Assembly (NCBI RefSeq): GCF_001659985.1
Contig: NZ_LYCS01000006.1
Span: forward strand, 1-64,000
Length of the DNA: 64,000 bases
Direction of reading: 5' to 3'
Origin: Oceanobacillus sp. Castelsardo
Lineage (GTDB): Bacteria; Bacillota; Bacilli; Bacillales; Amphibacillaceae
Position numbers and translations under genes: made by a program. Position 1 is the first letter of the stretch; each line of letters begins with the position of its first letter. Under the pieces are notes generated by a model that saw only the letters and a program-made list of their open reading frames with translations, had not been told where the DNA came from and ran no database searches. This document shows, piece after piece, positions 17,644-26,582 of this stretch.

Positions 17644-17701
17644 GCATAAGTGCAACTAAGGCATCCACCCAAAGGCTTGGTGGATGCCAAGTTTTCTAAG
17701 G
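17644..17701. repeat. CCAAGTTTTC hairpin repeat, copy 1
   Basis: The unit runs from GCATAAGTGCAACTAAG to CCAAGTTTTCTAAGG. Its core is a perfect 10-bp inverted repeat, GGCATCCACC (17660-17669) with GGTGGATGCC (17679-17688). It lies between the divergent IclR and acetaldehyde dehydrogenase genes. Related copies are at 18781, 30907 and (half) 52682. Confidence 0.75.
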
Positions 17702-17824
17702 ATAATTATAATTAAAAATTCAGAAAACGTCTACTATAAAGGGACATTGGCATTGTTATGGGATGTATAGATTACTATACTTAGATTAAATATTGATTGC
17801 TTATTGAGGAAGGTGGAAGGTCAA

Positions 17825-18733
17825 ATGTCAAAAGTAAAAGTAGCGATATTAGGTTCTGGAAATATTGGTACAGATCTCATGTACAAAATTTTAAAGAATG
17901 ATGGAGCTATGGAAGTATCATTAGTGGCTGGTATTGACCCAGAATCTGAAGGGTTACGAAGGGCGAGGGAAGCTGGGATTGGATCCAGTCATGAAGGAAT
18001 TAATGATATTTTAGCTGATCCAGAAATCAAGATTGTTTTTGATGCAACTAGTGCAAAAGCTCACATTCAAGCTGCTGAGCAGTTAAGAGCAGCGGGTAAA
18101 ATGGCAATTGATTTAACCCCTGCAGCAGTAGGACCTTATTTGGTACCACCTGTAAATTTAAATGAACATATCGAAGCGAGAAATGTAAACATGGTATCCT
18201 GTGCAGGGCAAGCAACTACACCACTTGTTCATGCCGTCTCTAGAGTTGTTCCTGTTCACTATGCCGAAATGATTGCAACAGTTGCAAGTAAAGCGATTGG
18301 TCCTGGAACAAGACAAAATGTCGATGAATTTACTAGAACAACTGCAAACTCTCTAGTGAAAGTGGGTGGTGCTAAAACGGCTAGAGCGATACCTGTATTT
18401 AATCCAGCTGAACCTCCAATTACCATGACGAATACGGTTTATGCTGCGATTAAAGAGAAAGATTTTGACACAGATGAAATTAAGAAGTCTATTTATGGAA
18501 TGATTGAAGACGTTTCAGAATATGTACCAGGTTACCGTTTAAAAGGAGAACCAATTATTGACTATCGTGATACTCCATGGGGGCGTTTACCTGTTGTAGT
18601 CATGATGAATGAAGTGGAAGGTGCTGGAGACTTTTTCCCTAAATATGCTGGAAATTTAGATATTATGACTGCATCGGCAAGAAAAGTCGGTGAATTGTAT
18701 GCTAGTCATTTCTTAGCAAATATGAAAGTATAA
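17825..18733 (+). CDS. Acetaldehyde dehydrogenase (acetylating)
   Basis: This 302-residue enzyme converts acetaldehyde, CoA and NAD+ to acetyl-CoA, the last step of the meta pathway. The NAD-binding motif is VAILGSGNIGTDL, the active-site cysteine is in MVSCAGQATTPLVHAV, and TPWGRLPVVVMMNEVEGAGDFFPKYAGNLD is the family C-terminus. It corresponds to DmpF/BphJ/MhpF. Such enzymes form a channelling complex with the 4-hydroxy-2-oxovalerate aldolase encoded next. ATG at 17825 follows GGTGGAAGG; an upstream in-frame start at 17804 has no good site. Confidence 0.95.
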   Translation: MSKVKVAILGSGNIGTDLMYKILKNDGAMEVSLVAGIDPESEGLRRAREAGIGSSHEGINDILADPEIKIVFDATSAKAHIQAAEQLRAAGKMAIDLTPAAVGPYLVPPVNLNEHIEARNVNMVSCAGQATTPLVHAVSRVVPVHYAEMIATVASKAIGPGTRQNVDEFTRTTANSLVKVGGAKTARAIPVFNPAEPPITMTNTVYAAIKEKDFDTDEIKKSIYGMIEDVSEYVPGYRLKGEPIIDYRDTPWGRLPVVVMMNEVEGAGDFFPKYAGNLDIMTASARKVGELYASHFLANMKV

Positions 18734-18780
18734 ACATTCTTATCTGGGGCTCCGATTACTCACCCCACCATAAAGATTTG

Positions 18781-18834
18781 TATAAGTGCAACTAAGATAT
18801 TCGTCAAAGGGCATGCGAATACCAAGTTTTCTAA
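18781..18834. repeat. CCAAGTTTTC hairpin repeat, copy 2
   Basis: TATAAGTGCAACTAAG to CCAAGTTTTCTAAC, with TATTCG pairing CGAATA in the core. It sits in the gap between the dehydrogenase and aldolase genes, ending just before the aldolase ribosome binding site. Confidence 0.75.
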
Positions 18835-18854
18835 CAAAAAGAGGAGGTACGAAA

Positions 18855-19868
18855 GTGAAGATTCCTAGACTTACGGATACAACATTAAGAGACGGTTCAC
18901 ATGCGATTAGTTATAGCTTTACGGAAGATCAAGTAAGAGATATTGTACGTGGCTTAGATGAGGCTGGAGTTCCGGTGATAGAAGTAAGTCATGGCGCTGG
19001 ACTAAATGGTTCTACGATTCAACAAGGATTTTCTAAAACACCTGAATTTGATCTTATCAAAGTCGCTGTTGAAACAGCAAAACAAGCAAAAATTGCTTCC
19101 CTATTTGTTCCTGGAATTGGTACGAGTGAAGAATTAAAAGAAGCGGTGAAGATTGGAATCAAGGCGGTACGAGTTGCTGTTCATTGTACGGAAGCGGATG
19201 TAACAGAACAATATATTCGTTTGGCAAAAGAGTTAGGTATTGAAGCTGTAGGATTTTTAATGATGTCTCACACTCAACCAGCTGAAGTGCTTGTCCGTCA
19301 AGCGGAATTAATGGAATCTTATGGGGCGGATTGTGTGTATGTAGTGGACTCTGCAGGGGCGCTTGTTCCTCAAGGTGTGAGGGATAGGGTTTCCGCGCTG
19401 AAAGACGCATTGTCTATTGAAGTTGGATTTCATGCTCATAATAACTTAGGTTTGGCCATTGGTAATACAGTTGCTGCACTTGAAGCTGGGGCAGATCAAA
19501 TTGATGGCACAGTAAGAGCATTAGGTGCTGGTGCTGGTAACGCTCCAACCGAAGTAATTGTAGCAACATTAAATAAAATGGAACTTGATACAGGTATTAA
19601 TCTTACAGGTTTGATGGATTTATCTGAGGAGGTAGTAGCACCAATCATGCCAGTTCCGATTGTTATCGACCGGGATAATTTATCTAGTGGCTATGCTGGT
19701 GTATACAATAGTTTCTTAATGCATGTTAGACATGCAGCAGAGAAATTTGATTTAAATCCTACTGAAATTATGGAAGAACTAGGCAAGCGCCAGGCTATAG
19801 CCGGTCAAGAGGACTGGATCTTGGATGTAGCTCTTGAACTAGCAGAGAAGAAAAAATTAGGAGTATAA
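18855..19868 (+). CDS. dmpG: 4-Hydroxy-2-oxovalerate aldolase
   Basis: This metal-dependent pyruvate aldolase splits 4-hydroxy-2-oxopentanoate into pyruvate and acetaldehyde. The 337-residue protein begins with the HMG-CoA-lyase-like motif [17 protein letters not shown] and has the metal histidines in [16 protein letters not shown]. The C-terminal communication domain contacts the partner acetaldehyde dehydrogenase in this family. GTG at 18855 lies six bases after GAGGAGGT; the longer frame from 18786 comes from the dispersed repeat. Confidence 0.95.
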   Translation: MKIPRLTDTTLRDGSHAISYSFTEDQVRDIVRGLDEAGVPVIEVSHGAGLNGSTIQQGFSKTPEFDLIKVAVETAKQAKIASLFVPGIGTSEELKEAVKIGIKAVRVAVHCTEADVTEQYIRLAKELGIEAVGFLMMSHTQPAEVLVRQAELMESYGADCVYVVDSAGALVPQGVRDRVSALKDALSIEVGFHAHNNLGLAIGNTVAALEAGADQIDGTVRALGAGAGNAPTEVIVATLNKMELDTGINLTGLMDLSEEVVAPIMPVPIVIDRDNLSSGYAGVYNSFLMHVRHAAEKFDLNPTEIMEELGKRQAIAGQEDWILDVALELAEKKKLGV

Positions 19869-19900
19869 AAATAGATTAAAAACAAAAAGGAGGGGTATAC

Positions 19901-20677
19901 ATGACAATACAAGAAGCAGCAACAAGATTATTAGAAGCAGAAAAAACGAAAAATGTTATTCAACCTTTAACAGAAACATATCCAGGTATTACTGTAGATG
20001 AAGCTTATCACACCCAATTAGAATTAATTCGTCGTAAAGTCGATGAGGGCGCTATCATTGTTGGTAAGAAAATTGGAGCTACTAGTAAGGCTATCCAAAA
20101 TATGTTTGGTGTTCAACAACCGGATTATGGTCATTTACTTGCTGATATGATGTATGTGGAAGGAGAGGTTATTCCGTTAGAGAACTACATTCAGCCAAAA
20201 GTAGAGTTTGAGATTGCTTTCAAATTGAAGAAAGATTTGAAAGGACCGAATGTGACGGTAATAGATGTTATCGAAGCAACAGATTATATTGCTCCAGCCA
20301 TCGAAATTATAGATAGCAGAATAGAGGATTGGAAGATTAATTTTGAAGACACCGTAGCAGATAACGGATCTTCCAAAGGGGCTGTTATCGGCGGAAAACC
20401 GACCAAATTAGACGGTGTTGATCTAACCCATATCGGAATGGTTGCTTATAAAAATGGCGAAATGATAGATTCTGGTGCAGGGGCTGCAGTATTGGGGAAT
20501 CCATTACGTTCAGTGGCTTGGTTAGCTAACTCTTTAGGGAAGTACGATGTTTCGCTTAAAGCTGGCGAAGTCGTATTATCTGGCGCATTAACTAGTGCGG
20601 TAGAAATTGAGGATCAAGATACTTTCACAGCGGAATTTGACCATATTGGTGCGATAAGCGTTACATTTAAACGATAG
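19901..20677 (+). CDS. 2-Hydroxypenta-2,4-dienoate (2-keto-4-pentenoate) hydratase
   Basis: This 258-residue enzyme adds water to 2-hydroxypenta-2,4-dienoate to give 4-hydroxy-2-oxovalerate for the aldolase. It matches DmpE/XylJ: KKIGATSKAIQNMFGVQQPDYGHLL, then PKVEFEIAFKL with its metal-binding glutamates, and AIEIIDSRIEDWKI. The C-terminal strand region (VVLSGALTSAVEIEDQDTF) is complete, in contrast to the homologous next gene. AAGGAGGGG precedes the ATG. The gap to the aldolase gene is 32 bases. Confidence 0.92.
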   Translation: MTIQEAATRLLEAEKTKNVIQPLTETYPGITVDEAYHTQLELIRRKVDEGAIIVGKKIGATSKAIQNMFGVQQPDYGHLLADMMYVEGEVIPLENYIQPKVEFEIAFKLKKDLKGPNVTVIDVIEATDYIAPAIEIIDSRIEDWKINFEDTVADNGSSKGAVIGGKPTKLDGVDLTHIGMVAYKNGEMIDSGAGAAVLGNPLRSVAWLANSLGKYDVSLKAGEVVLSGALTSAVEIEDQDTFTAEFDHIGAISVTFKR

Positions 20678-20695
20678 AAGGAGAGAGGTGAGACC

Positions 20696-21487
20696 ATGAT
20701 TAAAACGGATGTAGTGGATGTCATTGCACAGGAATTATTTAATGCCGAAAAGAATAAAACGGCGGTGGACAAATTTGTTGATAAATACCCTGAATTAGAT
20801 GAGGTATTAGCATATGAAATTCAAGATAGATTAGTAGAAATGAAAGAGGAAGCAGAAAATACAAAACGGGTCGGATGGAAATTGGGTTTAACGAGTAAAG
20901 CAAAGCAACAAATGATAGGTGTTCACGAGCCCTCATATGGAGTATTGCTTGAAAGTATGCAATTAAATGAAGGAGAAGCCATTTCGATTGCTCCATTTAT
21001 TCACGCGAAGGCAGAGCCAGAAATTGCGTTTGTTTTAAATAAAGAATTAAAAGGCCCACATGTTTCTATTGTAGACGTATTAGATGCAACAGAATATGTA
21101 GCACCAGCTATCGAAATTATTGACAGTAGATTCTATGGATTTAAGTTTACTTTAGCAGATGCGGTAAGTGATAATTCCTCCTCATCAAAATTTATTATTG
21201 GGGAACGTTTCTTCAGTCCGAAAAACTTAGATTTAAAATTGATGGGATTTGTTTATAGACAAAATGGAGAGGTTGCAGCAACTGGTGCTGGAGCTGCGGT
21301 AATGGGACATCCAGCAAGAGCGATTGCTTGGCTTGCCAATAAACTTTATAAAGTTGGTAAGGGTTTAAAACCGGGTGAGGTGATTTTAAGCGGATCTTAA
21401 TCAGCTGCTTTAGAAATTAAACCGGGAGATCAATTTACAGCTAGTTTTGATGGAATTGGTTCCGTTACTGCAGTCTTTACTGAATAA
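20696..21487 (+). pseudogene. 4-Oxalocrotonate decarboxylase, interrupted by in-frame TAA
   Basis: The product would decarboxylate 2-oxohex-3-enedioate (4-oxalocrotonate) to 2-hydroxypentadienoate. The frame resembles DmpH/XylI: WKLGLTSKAKQQMIGVHEPSYG, then AKAEPEIAFVLNKEL and AIEIIDSRFYGFKF. Codon 235 is TAA (21398-21400), right after EVILSGS. The same frame then continues with good family sequence (SAALEIKPGDQFTASFDG) to a second TAA at 21485. Compared with the neighbouring hydratase, the residues LT are replaced by the stop, so about one codon is also missing. The translated product would be 234 residues and lack its last 28. It could be a true mutation, a sequencing error or a readthrough site. 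Confidence 0.85.
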
Positions 21488-21512
21488 AATAGTCAATAGA
21501 GGGGGAAAAAAT

Positions 21513-21707
21513 ATGCCGTTTATCCAAGTTAATATTTTGGAAGGAAGATCTCCAGAGAAAAAAGAGCGCTTCATACGTGAAGTGACAGATTTGGCTTCGG
21601 AAATCTTTGATGCACCTGAAGAAAATGTTCGGGTAATGATTACGGAATTAAAACCCGAACATTGGGGGATTGCTGGTGAATCAGTAAAGAAACGGAGGGA
21701 AAAATAA
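21513..21707 (+). CDS. 4-Oxalocrotonate tautomerase
   Basis: This small (64-residue) tautomerase interconverts the enol and keto forms of 2-hydroxymuconate. After Met removal the catalytic Pro-1 is exposed (MPFIQVNILEGRSPEKKE); Arg-11 in EGRS and the later arginine in VRVMITE are conserved, and the length matches XylH/DmpI. The protein forms hexamers in the family. GAGGGGGAAAAA precedes the ATG at 21513. Its stop codon is followed after one base by the dehydrogenase start. Confidence 0.92.
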   Translation: MPFIQVNILEGRSPEKKERFIREVTDLASEIFDAPEENVRVMITELKPEHWGIAGESVKKRREK

Positions 21708-21708
21708 A

Positions 21709-23181
21709 ATGACTAGTGTAAAAACAGAAGTAAAGGAAATTGGACTATATATCAATGGTGAATATGTACCATCAAGTGATAATAATACGTTTGATGTCAT
21801 GAACCCAGCTAACCAAGAACTTATTGCGCGTGTTAGTGAGGCTACGGAAGACGATGTAGATCGTGCTTGTCGTGTTGCAAGAGATGCATTTGAAAATGGC
21901 CCATGGAGACAAATGTCTGTAGAAGAGCGTGCTGTCAAACTTAGAAAAATGGCAGACATTATTTTAGAAAGAAAAGAAGAAATTGCTCGTTACGATGCAA
22001 TGGACGTTGGTAAACCATATGAAGCAACCGTTAGCCATGAAGTTGCACGTGCAGCGAATAATATCCGATTTTTTGCAGATTTTGCTGAAAAACAAGGGGC
22101 AGAAGCATACCCAATGGGGGAAGAATACATTAACTATACAAGATATGAGCCAGTTGGTGTTGCTGCATTGATTACGCCTTGGAACGTTCCTTTCATGTTA
22201 ACCACTTGGAAGCTTGGACCATGTCTAGCAGCAGGAAACACAGCTGTTATTAAACCGGCTGAAAACACACCTTTATCTGTTTCGCTACTTGGTGAAATTG
22301 CAAAAGAAGCAGGAATTCCTGATGGTGTGGTAAACGTAGTTCAGGGTCAAGGTGGCGTGGTAGGTAACGCATTAACTACTCATCCAGAAGTAGATTTAGT
22401 TTCCTTCACTGGTTCCACTGCTACTGGTAAACGTATTTTAAAGAGTGGTGCGGATACACTGAAGAAAGTATCTTTTGAACTTGGTGGAAAAGCAGCAAAC
22501 ATTATTTTCGAAGATGCAGATCTTGAAAAAGCTGTTCTAGGTTCTATCCGTGCAGCATTCTTTAACTCAGGTCAAGTATGTCTTGCTGGATCGAGAATTC
22601 TAGTTCAACGTTCTATCTTAGACGAATTCCTAGAGAAATTTAAACAAGCTGCACAAGCTCTAAAAGTAGGAGACCCACAAGAAAAAGGTACAGATATGGG
22701 ACCTTTAGTTAGTGAAGTTCACTATAATAAGGTAACAAGCTACCTTGAAATTGCGAAAGAAGAGGGTGCCAAGCTAATTACTGGTGGAAAACGCCCAGAC
22801 CTTCCAGAGCATTTAAACAATGGCTTCTATCTGGAACCTACTATTTATGTACATGATAATCCAAAAGCGCGTATTTGTCAGGAAGAGATTTTTGGACCAG
22901 TTGTAACGATTATTCCTTTTGACGCGGAAGAAGAAGCTCTTCAAATTGCAAATGACACAGAGTATGGATTAAACGGTGTTGTTTGGACAGAAAATCTACA
23001 AAGAGCACATCGTATTTCACATGGTGTTCGTGCTGGTACGATATGGGTTAATTGCTGGTTCGTACGCGACCTTCGTGCACCATTCGGCGGATTTAAGAAG
23101 AGTGGTATGGGTAGAGAGGGTGGCGAACATAGTATGTCCTTTTTTACCGAAGCGAAAAATATTTGTATTGCATTGAATTGA
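21709..23181 (+). CDS. 2-Hydroxymuconic semialdehyde dehydrogenase
   Basis: This 490-residue NAD+-dependent aldehyde dehydrogenase oxidises the ring-cleavage product to 2-hydroxymuconate, committing carbon to the oxalocrotonate branch. NAD-site and catalytic motifs are TPWNVPFMLTTWK, SFTGSTATGKRI, the glutamate in FELGGKAANIIFEDAD and the cysteine in FFNSGQVCLAGSRI. It matches DmpC/XylG in length and sequence, although other semialdehyde substrates cannot be excluded. The ATG lies one base after the tautomerase stop. No hydrolase gene of the alternative (DmpD) branch is present in the window. Confidence 0.92.
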   Translation: MTSVKTEVKEIGLYINGEYVPSSDNNTFDVMNPANQELIARVSEATEDDVDRACRVARDAFENGPWRQMSVEERAVKLRKMADIILERKEEIARYDAMDVGKPYEATVSHEVARAANNIRFFADFAEKQGAEAYPMGEEYINYTRYEPVGVAALITPWNVPFMLTTWKLGPCLAAGNTAVIKPAENTPLSVSLLGEIAKEAGIPDGVVNVVQGQGGVVGNALTTHPEVDLVSFTGSTATGKRILKSGADTLKKVSFELGGKAANIIFEDADLEKAVLGSIRAAFFNSGQVCLAGSRILVQRSILDEFLEKFKQAAQALKVGDPQEKGTDMGPLVSEVHYNKVTSYLEIAKEEGAKLITGGKRPDLPEHLNNGFYLEPTIYVHDNPKARICQEEIFGPVVTIIPFDAEEEALQIANDTEYGLNGVVWTENLQRAHRISHGVRAGTIWVNCWFVRDLRAPFGGFKKSGMGREGGEHSMSFFTEAKNICIALN

Positions 23182-23185
23182 AATG

Positions 23186-23230
23186 AAGGACGGCTATTCT
23201 GAAATAAATAAGGAAAGCCGTCCTTTTTTA
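23186..23230. terminator. Terminator of the meta-pathway operon
   Basis: AAGGACGGCT (23186-23195) pairs with AGCCGTCCTT (23216-23225) and is followed by TTTTA. Confidence 0.9.
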
Positions 23231-23257
23231 ATTTTCAACAGTTACTCTTGCCACTGC

Positions 23258-24454
23258 TTAGTTATTGCGCAATAAAATAGAACTCTCTTTTCTTCCATGC
23301 ATAAAATAATAAAGAATGGTAGTTACGAGAACTAATACTCCCATTACCATATATAAATGGCGATAACCAGTTAATGGAATAATGAATCCTAGAAGATATG
23401 GTCCAAAACCAAGCCCCGCATCAAGTGCGATGTAGTATGTTGATGTTGCTAGACCCACACGGTGAGGAGGGGTCATCTTAACGGAAATCGCTTGAGTGGT
23501 TGACTGCATATTTCCAAATCCGAGTCCCATTAAGGCGCCAGCTAACAGTAAGGGAATACTTGTTGCTACTCCGCTTAAAAGCAGTAATCCTGCCCCAAAT
23601 AGAATAAAAGCTGGATACATGACCGAATTTGCGCCTCTTTTATCCATTAATCTTCCGGTAAAAGGTCGTGATGCTAATATAGCGACAGCATAGACAACAA
23701 AAAATAGACTTGCCACATCGACCAAGTCAATCTCAATTGCATAGAAATTAATAAATGATAAAACACTAGAATAGGCAAGGGATAGAATAACAACAACTAA
23801 CCCAATTGGTAAGGCCTTTGGTTCAATAAAATTAGAAATCTTAAACCCATGCTTTTGCTTCTTATCATCCTCATGCTTTTCTATGATGGGGATTTTTACA
23901 AAGAGTGCGATGATAAAACTAATAATCCCTAATGCAAGACAAAAACCAAAAATTGTCTGATAACCTGTATGTTGCCCCATATACAGTCCAAAGAAGGGGC
24001 CGATTGCTGTAGCAAGTGTGATGCTCATGCTGTAATATCCTATTCCTTCACCTTTTCGTGCTGCTGGAATAACTTCAGCTACAATGGTTCCTGTTGCAGT
24101 ACTGGCCATACCAAGTGCAATCCCATGTAGAAAACGGGTTAAAAGTAAGAAAGTTATTCCGAATTCTATTAAATATAAGAGAGAAGTGAGTATAAAAAAG
24201 ATAAGTCCAAAATATAGCATTTTCTTATTACCAATAGTGGTAATCAAACGGCCGAGAAAAAGTCGACCAATTAATGTTCCAATAATAAAAATACCTGTTA
24301 CTAGTCCGGCTTGACTTTCGGACGCGTTTAATTGATCGACTGCATAGACAGCCATGGTTACTAATAATAAATAAAAAACCAAATACAAGAAAAAGTTTGC
24401 GGCTGAAACAATGATAAAGTCTTTCGCCCATAATTTTGATTCTGATCGATCCAC
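23258..24454 (-). CDS. MFS transporter, efflux type
   Basis: This 398-residue major facilitator protein has 12 predicted membrane segments in two halves. The loop between segments 2 and 3 (GRLFLGRLITTIGNKKML) and the RGANSVMYP loop of the second half are typical. It is a drug/metabolite exporter-like member; the substrate is not recognisable. GTG at 24454 follows AAGGAG. The gene lies 14 bases downstream of a MarR-type gene on the same strand, so the pair is probably an operon controlled by that repressor. Confidence 0.85.
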   Translation of the reverse strand: MDRSESKLWAKDFIIVSAANFFLYLVFYLLLVTMAVYAVDQLNASESQAGLVTGIFIIGTLIGRLFLGRLITTIGNKKMLYFGLIFFILTSLLYLIEFGITFLLLTRFLHGIALGMASTATGTIVAEVIPAARKGEGIGYYSMSITLATAIGPFFGLYMGQHTGYQTIFGFCLALGIISFIIALFVKIPIIEKHEDDKKQKHGFKISNFIEPKALPIGLVVVILSLAYSSVLSFINFYAIEIDLVDVASLFFVVYAVAILASRPFTGRLMDKRGANSVMYPAFILFGAGLLLLSGVATSIPLLLAGALMGLGFGNMQSTTQAISVKMTPPHRVGLATSTYYIALDAGLGFGPYLLGFIIPLTGYRHLYMVMGVLVLVTTILYYFMHGRKESSILLRNN

Positions 24455-24468
24455 TGAAACCTAACTCC

Positions 24469-24897
24469 TTATTTCAAGATATTATTTCTAATTACATCCA
24501 TTATTTGAATGGCCTCCAATTGTTCTTTCTCAGAAATTCCTTTTAAAATTTCTTCTTCAAATTGATCAATGGTGACACGTATTTCTTCATAAATATTTAC
24601 GCCAAGTTCTGTAAGTTGCATTCGCTTTTCGCGTTTATCTTTACTGGGAACACGTTCGATATACCCTAACTGCTCTAGGCGATTAACTGCTCTTGTTATA
24701 GTAGGTTTTTCTACACTTTGATAATGGGAGATTTCGACATTTGTTGCCTCGCCGTTATTATATAAATAATACAAAATAGTCCACCCGGCCCGATGAAGTT
24801 GATGTTCGTTAAGCAACAGATTCAGCTGATTTTCAAAAGGACGATATAACAAGATGAGTTGATGAAAAAATCTTTGTGCGGATTTCAGAGTATCCAC
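24469..24897 (-). CDS. MarR-family transcriptional regulator
   Basis: This winged-helix regulator of about 140 residues has the HTH and wing in VEISHYQSVEKPTITRAVNRLEQLGYIERVPSKDKREKRMQL. It likely represses its own operon with the MFS gene and responds to a small ligand. The start is uncertain: the GTG at 24897 lies inside a strong ribosome binding site (AGAGGAGGTGG), while the codon with ideal spacing, eight bases after AGGAGG, is a CTG at 24888. A promoter with a repeated CAAATTG lies upstream. Confidence 0.88.
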   Translation of the reverse strand: MDTLKSAQRFFHQLILLYRPFENQLNLLLNEHQLHRAGWTILYYLYNNGEATNVEISHYQSVEKPTITRAVNRLEQLGYIERVPSKDKREKRMQLTELGVNIYEEIRVTIDQFEEEILKGISEKEQLEAIQIMDVIRNNILK

Positions 24898-24932
24898 CTC
24901 CTCTTAATTAGTTACCGAAGCTAACCTTATTT

Positions 24933-24962
24933 ATTGTAGCAAATTGGACAAATTGTTGTCTA
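24933..24962 (-). promoter_or_regulatory. Promoter of the MarR-MFS operon with repeated CAAATTG
   Basis: On the reverse strand a -35-like TAGACA (24962-24957) and a -10 TACAAT (24938-24933) are 18 bases apart. Between them lies CAAATTG-GA-CAAATTG (24940-24955), a likely MarR operator. Confidence 0.5.
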
Positions 24963-24976
24963 GGGATAAATAAAAT

Positions 24977-25015
24977 CCCCCTCACAAATGTTGCCATAAA
25001 ACATTTGTGAGGGGG
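24977..25015 (-). terminator. Terminator of the ABC transporter operon
   Basis: CCCCCTCACAAATGTT (24977-24992) pairs perfectly with 25000-25015. On the reverse strand it is followed by a T-rich run (ATTTTATTT). Confidence 0.88.
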
Positions 25016-25027
25016 TTATCATTCGAT

Positions 25028-25783
25028 TTAAATGTTATAGATATAATCCTCTGGTAAAACCCTTCTTAAAAAGCGTTGTGTTCGTTCTTCTTTCGGATTT
25101 TCAAAAAATTCTTTCGGTGCTCCTTCTTCTACTACTACACCGCCATCCATAAAGATAACTCTATTCGCTACATCTTTCGCAAAAGACATTTCATGGGTAA
25201 CAACCAACATCGTCGTTCCCTCTTTAGCGATTGTTTTCATCACCTCTAAAACTTCACCAACTAATTCTGGGTCTAATGCTGACGTCGGCTCGTCAAAAAG
25301 AATAATGTCTGGGTTTAAGACAACGGCACGTGCGATTCCAACACGTTGCTGCTGTCCGCCAGATAATTCACTGGGATACGCATTGTATTTTTCGGATAGA
25401 CCAACTTTATCCAACGCCTCTTTACCCATTTTATTAGCCTTTTCTTTAGGAATACCTCTTCCTATAATTAGTCCTTCTGTTACATTTTCTAACGCTGTTT
25501 TATTGTTAAAAAGATTATAGTTTTGAAAGACAAAGGCAGTTCTTTTTCTAATGGTACTAATTTGTTTTTTAGATGCTTTATGAAGGTCGACTTGAATATC
25601 TCCAAAAATGGCTTTACCTTCATCCGCTTTTTCCAAAAAGTTGATGCATCGTAGCAAGGTAGTTTTTCCAGACCCACTTGGTCCAAGGACGACTACGACA
25701 TCACCTTTCTTAATCTTTAAATTTACCCCATCTAAAACTGTGTTTTTACCGAATGATTTTTTTATTGTTTGAATCTCTAACAT
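25028..25783 (-). CDS. Polar amino acid ABC transporter ATPase (cystine-type)
   Basis: This 251-residue ATPase powers the transporter encoded by the next three genes upstream. Walker A is GPSGSGKTT, the signature is LSGGQQQR, Walker B is [13 protein letters not shown] and the switch histidine is in VVTHEM. The sequence is of the GlnQ/TcyC/TcyN class. The neighbouring sulfur-related flavoenzymes and ATP-sulfurylase-like gene suggest a sulfur amino acid or another organosulfur ligand, but this is inference. The ribosome binding site GGTGG precedes the ATG. Confidence 0.92.
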   Translation of the reverse strand: MLEIQTIKKSFGKNTVLDGVNLKIKKGDVVVVLGPSGSGKTTLLRCINFLEKADEGKAIFGDIQVDLHKASKKQISTIRKRTAFVFQNYNLFNNKTALENVTEGLIIGRGIPKEKANKMGKEALDKVGLSEKYNAYPSELSGGQQQRVGIARAVVLNPDIILFDEPTSALDPELVGEVLEVMKTIAKEGTTMLVVTHEMSFAKDVANRVIFMDGGVVVEEGAPKEFFENPKEERTQRFLRRVLPEDYIYNI

Positions 25784-25802
25784 GTTTTCACCACCAAATT
25801 AG

Positions 25803-25857
25803 ATTTATCCCGCATTAACTGGCTGTAAGACCCCCACTGATTGAAGTTTCACTTTAC
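25803..25857. repeat. Structured repeat, 55-bp internally deleted copy
   Basis: ATTTATCCCGCATTAACTGG ... ACTTTAC is identical to the first 36 and last 19 bases of the 161-bp element at 54721-54881, joined at a CCCCACT direct repeat. Its end overlaps the stop codon of the adjacent permease gene (TTA at 25854-25856 read on the reverse strand). Confidence 0.85.
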
Positions 25858-26570
25858 GCAGCAGGAGCAATTTTATATTTTCTTAATCGTTTTTCCATTC
25901 GTTTAAATAAAAATTCTACTAAACTACAAATAATGAGGTAGATAATAAAAATGTCAATGTAAGCTTCGATATAATTGTAACTAGCATTTGCTGCTACTTG
26001 GGCTTTTAATGTAATTTCTGGTAGGGACATGGCATATCCTAAAGAAGTTGCTTTAATAAGATTCACGGTTGCATTACATAGGTTGGGTAGCGCGACAACT
26101 AATGTCTGTGGAATGATAATTCTAGTAAATGCCTGAACAGTGGTTAGTCCAACTGAATAAGCGGCTTCAAGTTGTCCTTTACTAACGGTATTTATTGCTG
26201 AGCGGAATACCTCGATTAATGTAGCTGTTGTATTTAATGAAAACACAATCAATGCATACCAAATAGGGTTAACATCATAAACGTCCATTTGTATATTATA
26301 TTTTTCAAATATGGACGCCAGTAGAAGGGGAACACTATTATAAATGATAAAAATCTGAACGATGACAGGCGTCCCTCTAACAAATGAAACGTAAACCCGG
26401 GAAAATTGATTTAAAATCGGCATTTTGTTGATACGTGTTAATGCTAATAAAAATCCAAGGGGCAAAGCAATAACTAAAGAAACAATGGTAATAATCATGG
26501 CTACAGGAACCCCTGATAGTGCTATGAAGAAGGTATCTATTAGAAACCCGAAATCTAATCCGTTTGACAC
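25854..26570 (-). CDS. Amino acid ABC transporter permease (second)
   Basis: This 238-residue membrane permease of the HisM/GlnP family has five to six membrane segments and the EAA loop (STVSKGQLEAAYSVGLTTVQAFTRIIIPQ in variant form). It pairs with the permease encoded 12 bases upstream as a heterodimer in an importer. GTG at 26570 follows AAGGAGGTGACAGT; that site overlaps the stop of the previous gene. The stop codon is supplied by a dispersed repeat, so the C-terminus may have been altered by its insertion or movement. Confidence 0.9.
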   Translation of the reverse strand: MSNGLDFGFLIDTFFIALSGVPVAMIITIVSLVIALPLGFLLALTRINKMPILNQFSRVYVSFVRGTPVIVQIFIIYNSVPLLLASIFEKYNIQMDVYDVNPIWYALIVFSLNTTATLIEVFRSAINTVSKGQLEAAYSVGLTTVQAFTRIIIPQTLVVALPNLCNATVNLIKATSLGYAMSLPEITLKAQVAANASYNYIEAYIDIFIIYLIICSLVEFLFKRMEKRLRKYKIAPAA

Positions 26571-26582
26571 ACTGTCACCTCC

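Noticed and set aside
17592-17690. Longer N-terminus of the IclR regulator
   Set aside because: The extra codons lie partly in a dispersed repeat; the ATG at 17591 has a strong ribosome binding site and matches the family start.
18786-18854. Longer N-terminus of the aldolase
   Set aside because: The codons are the dispersed repeat; GTG at 18855 has GAGGAGGT at correct spacing.
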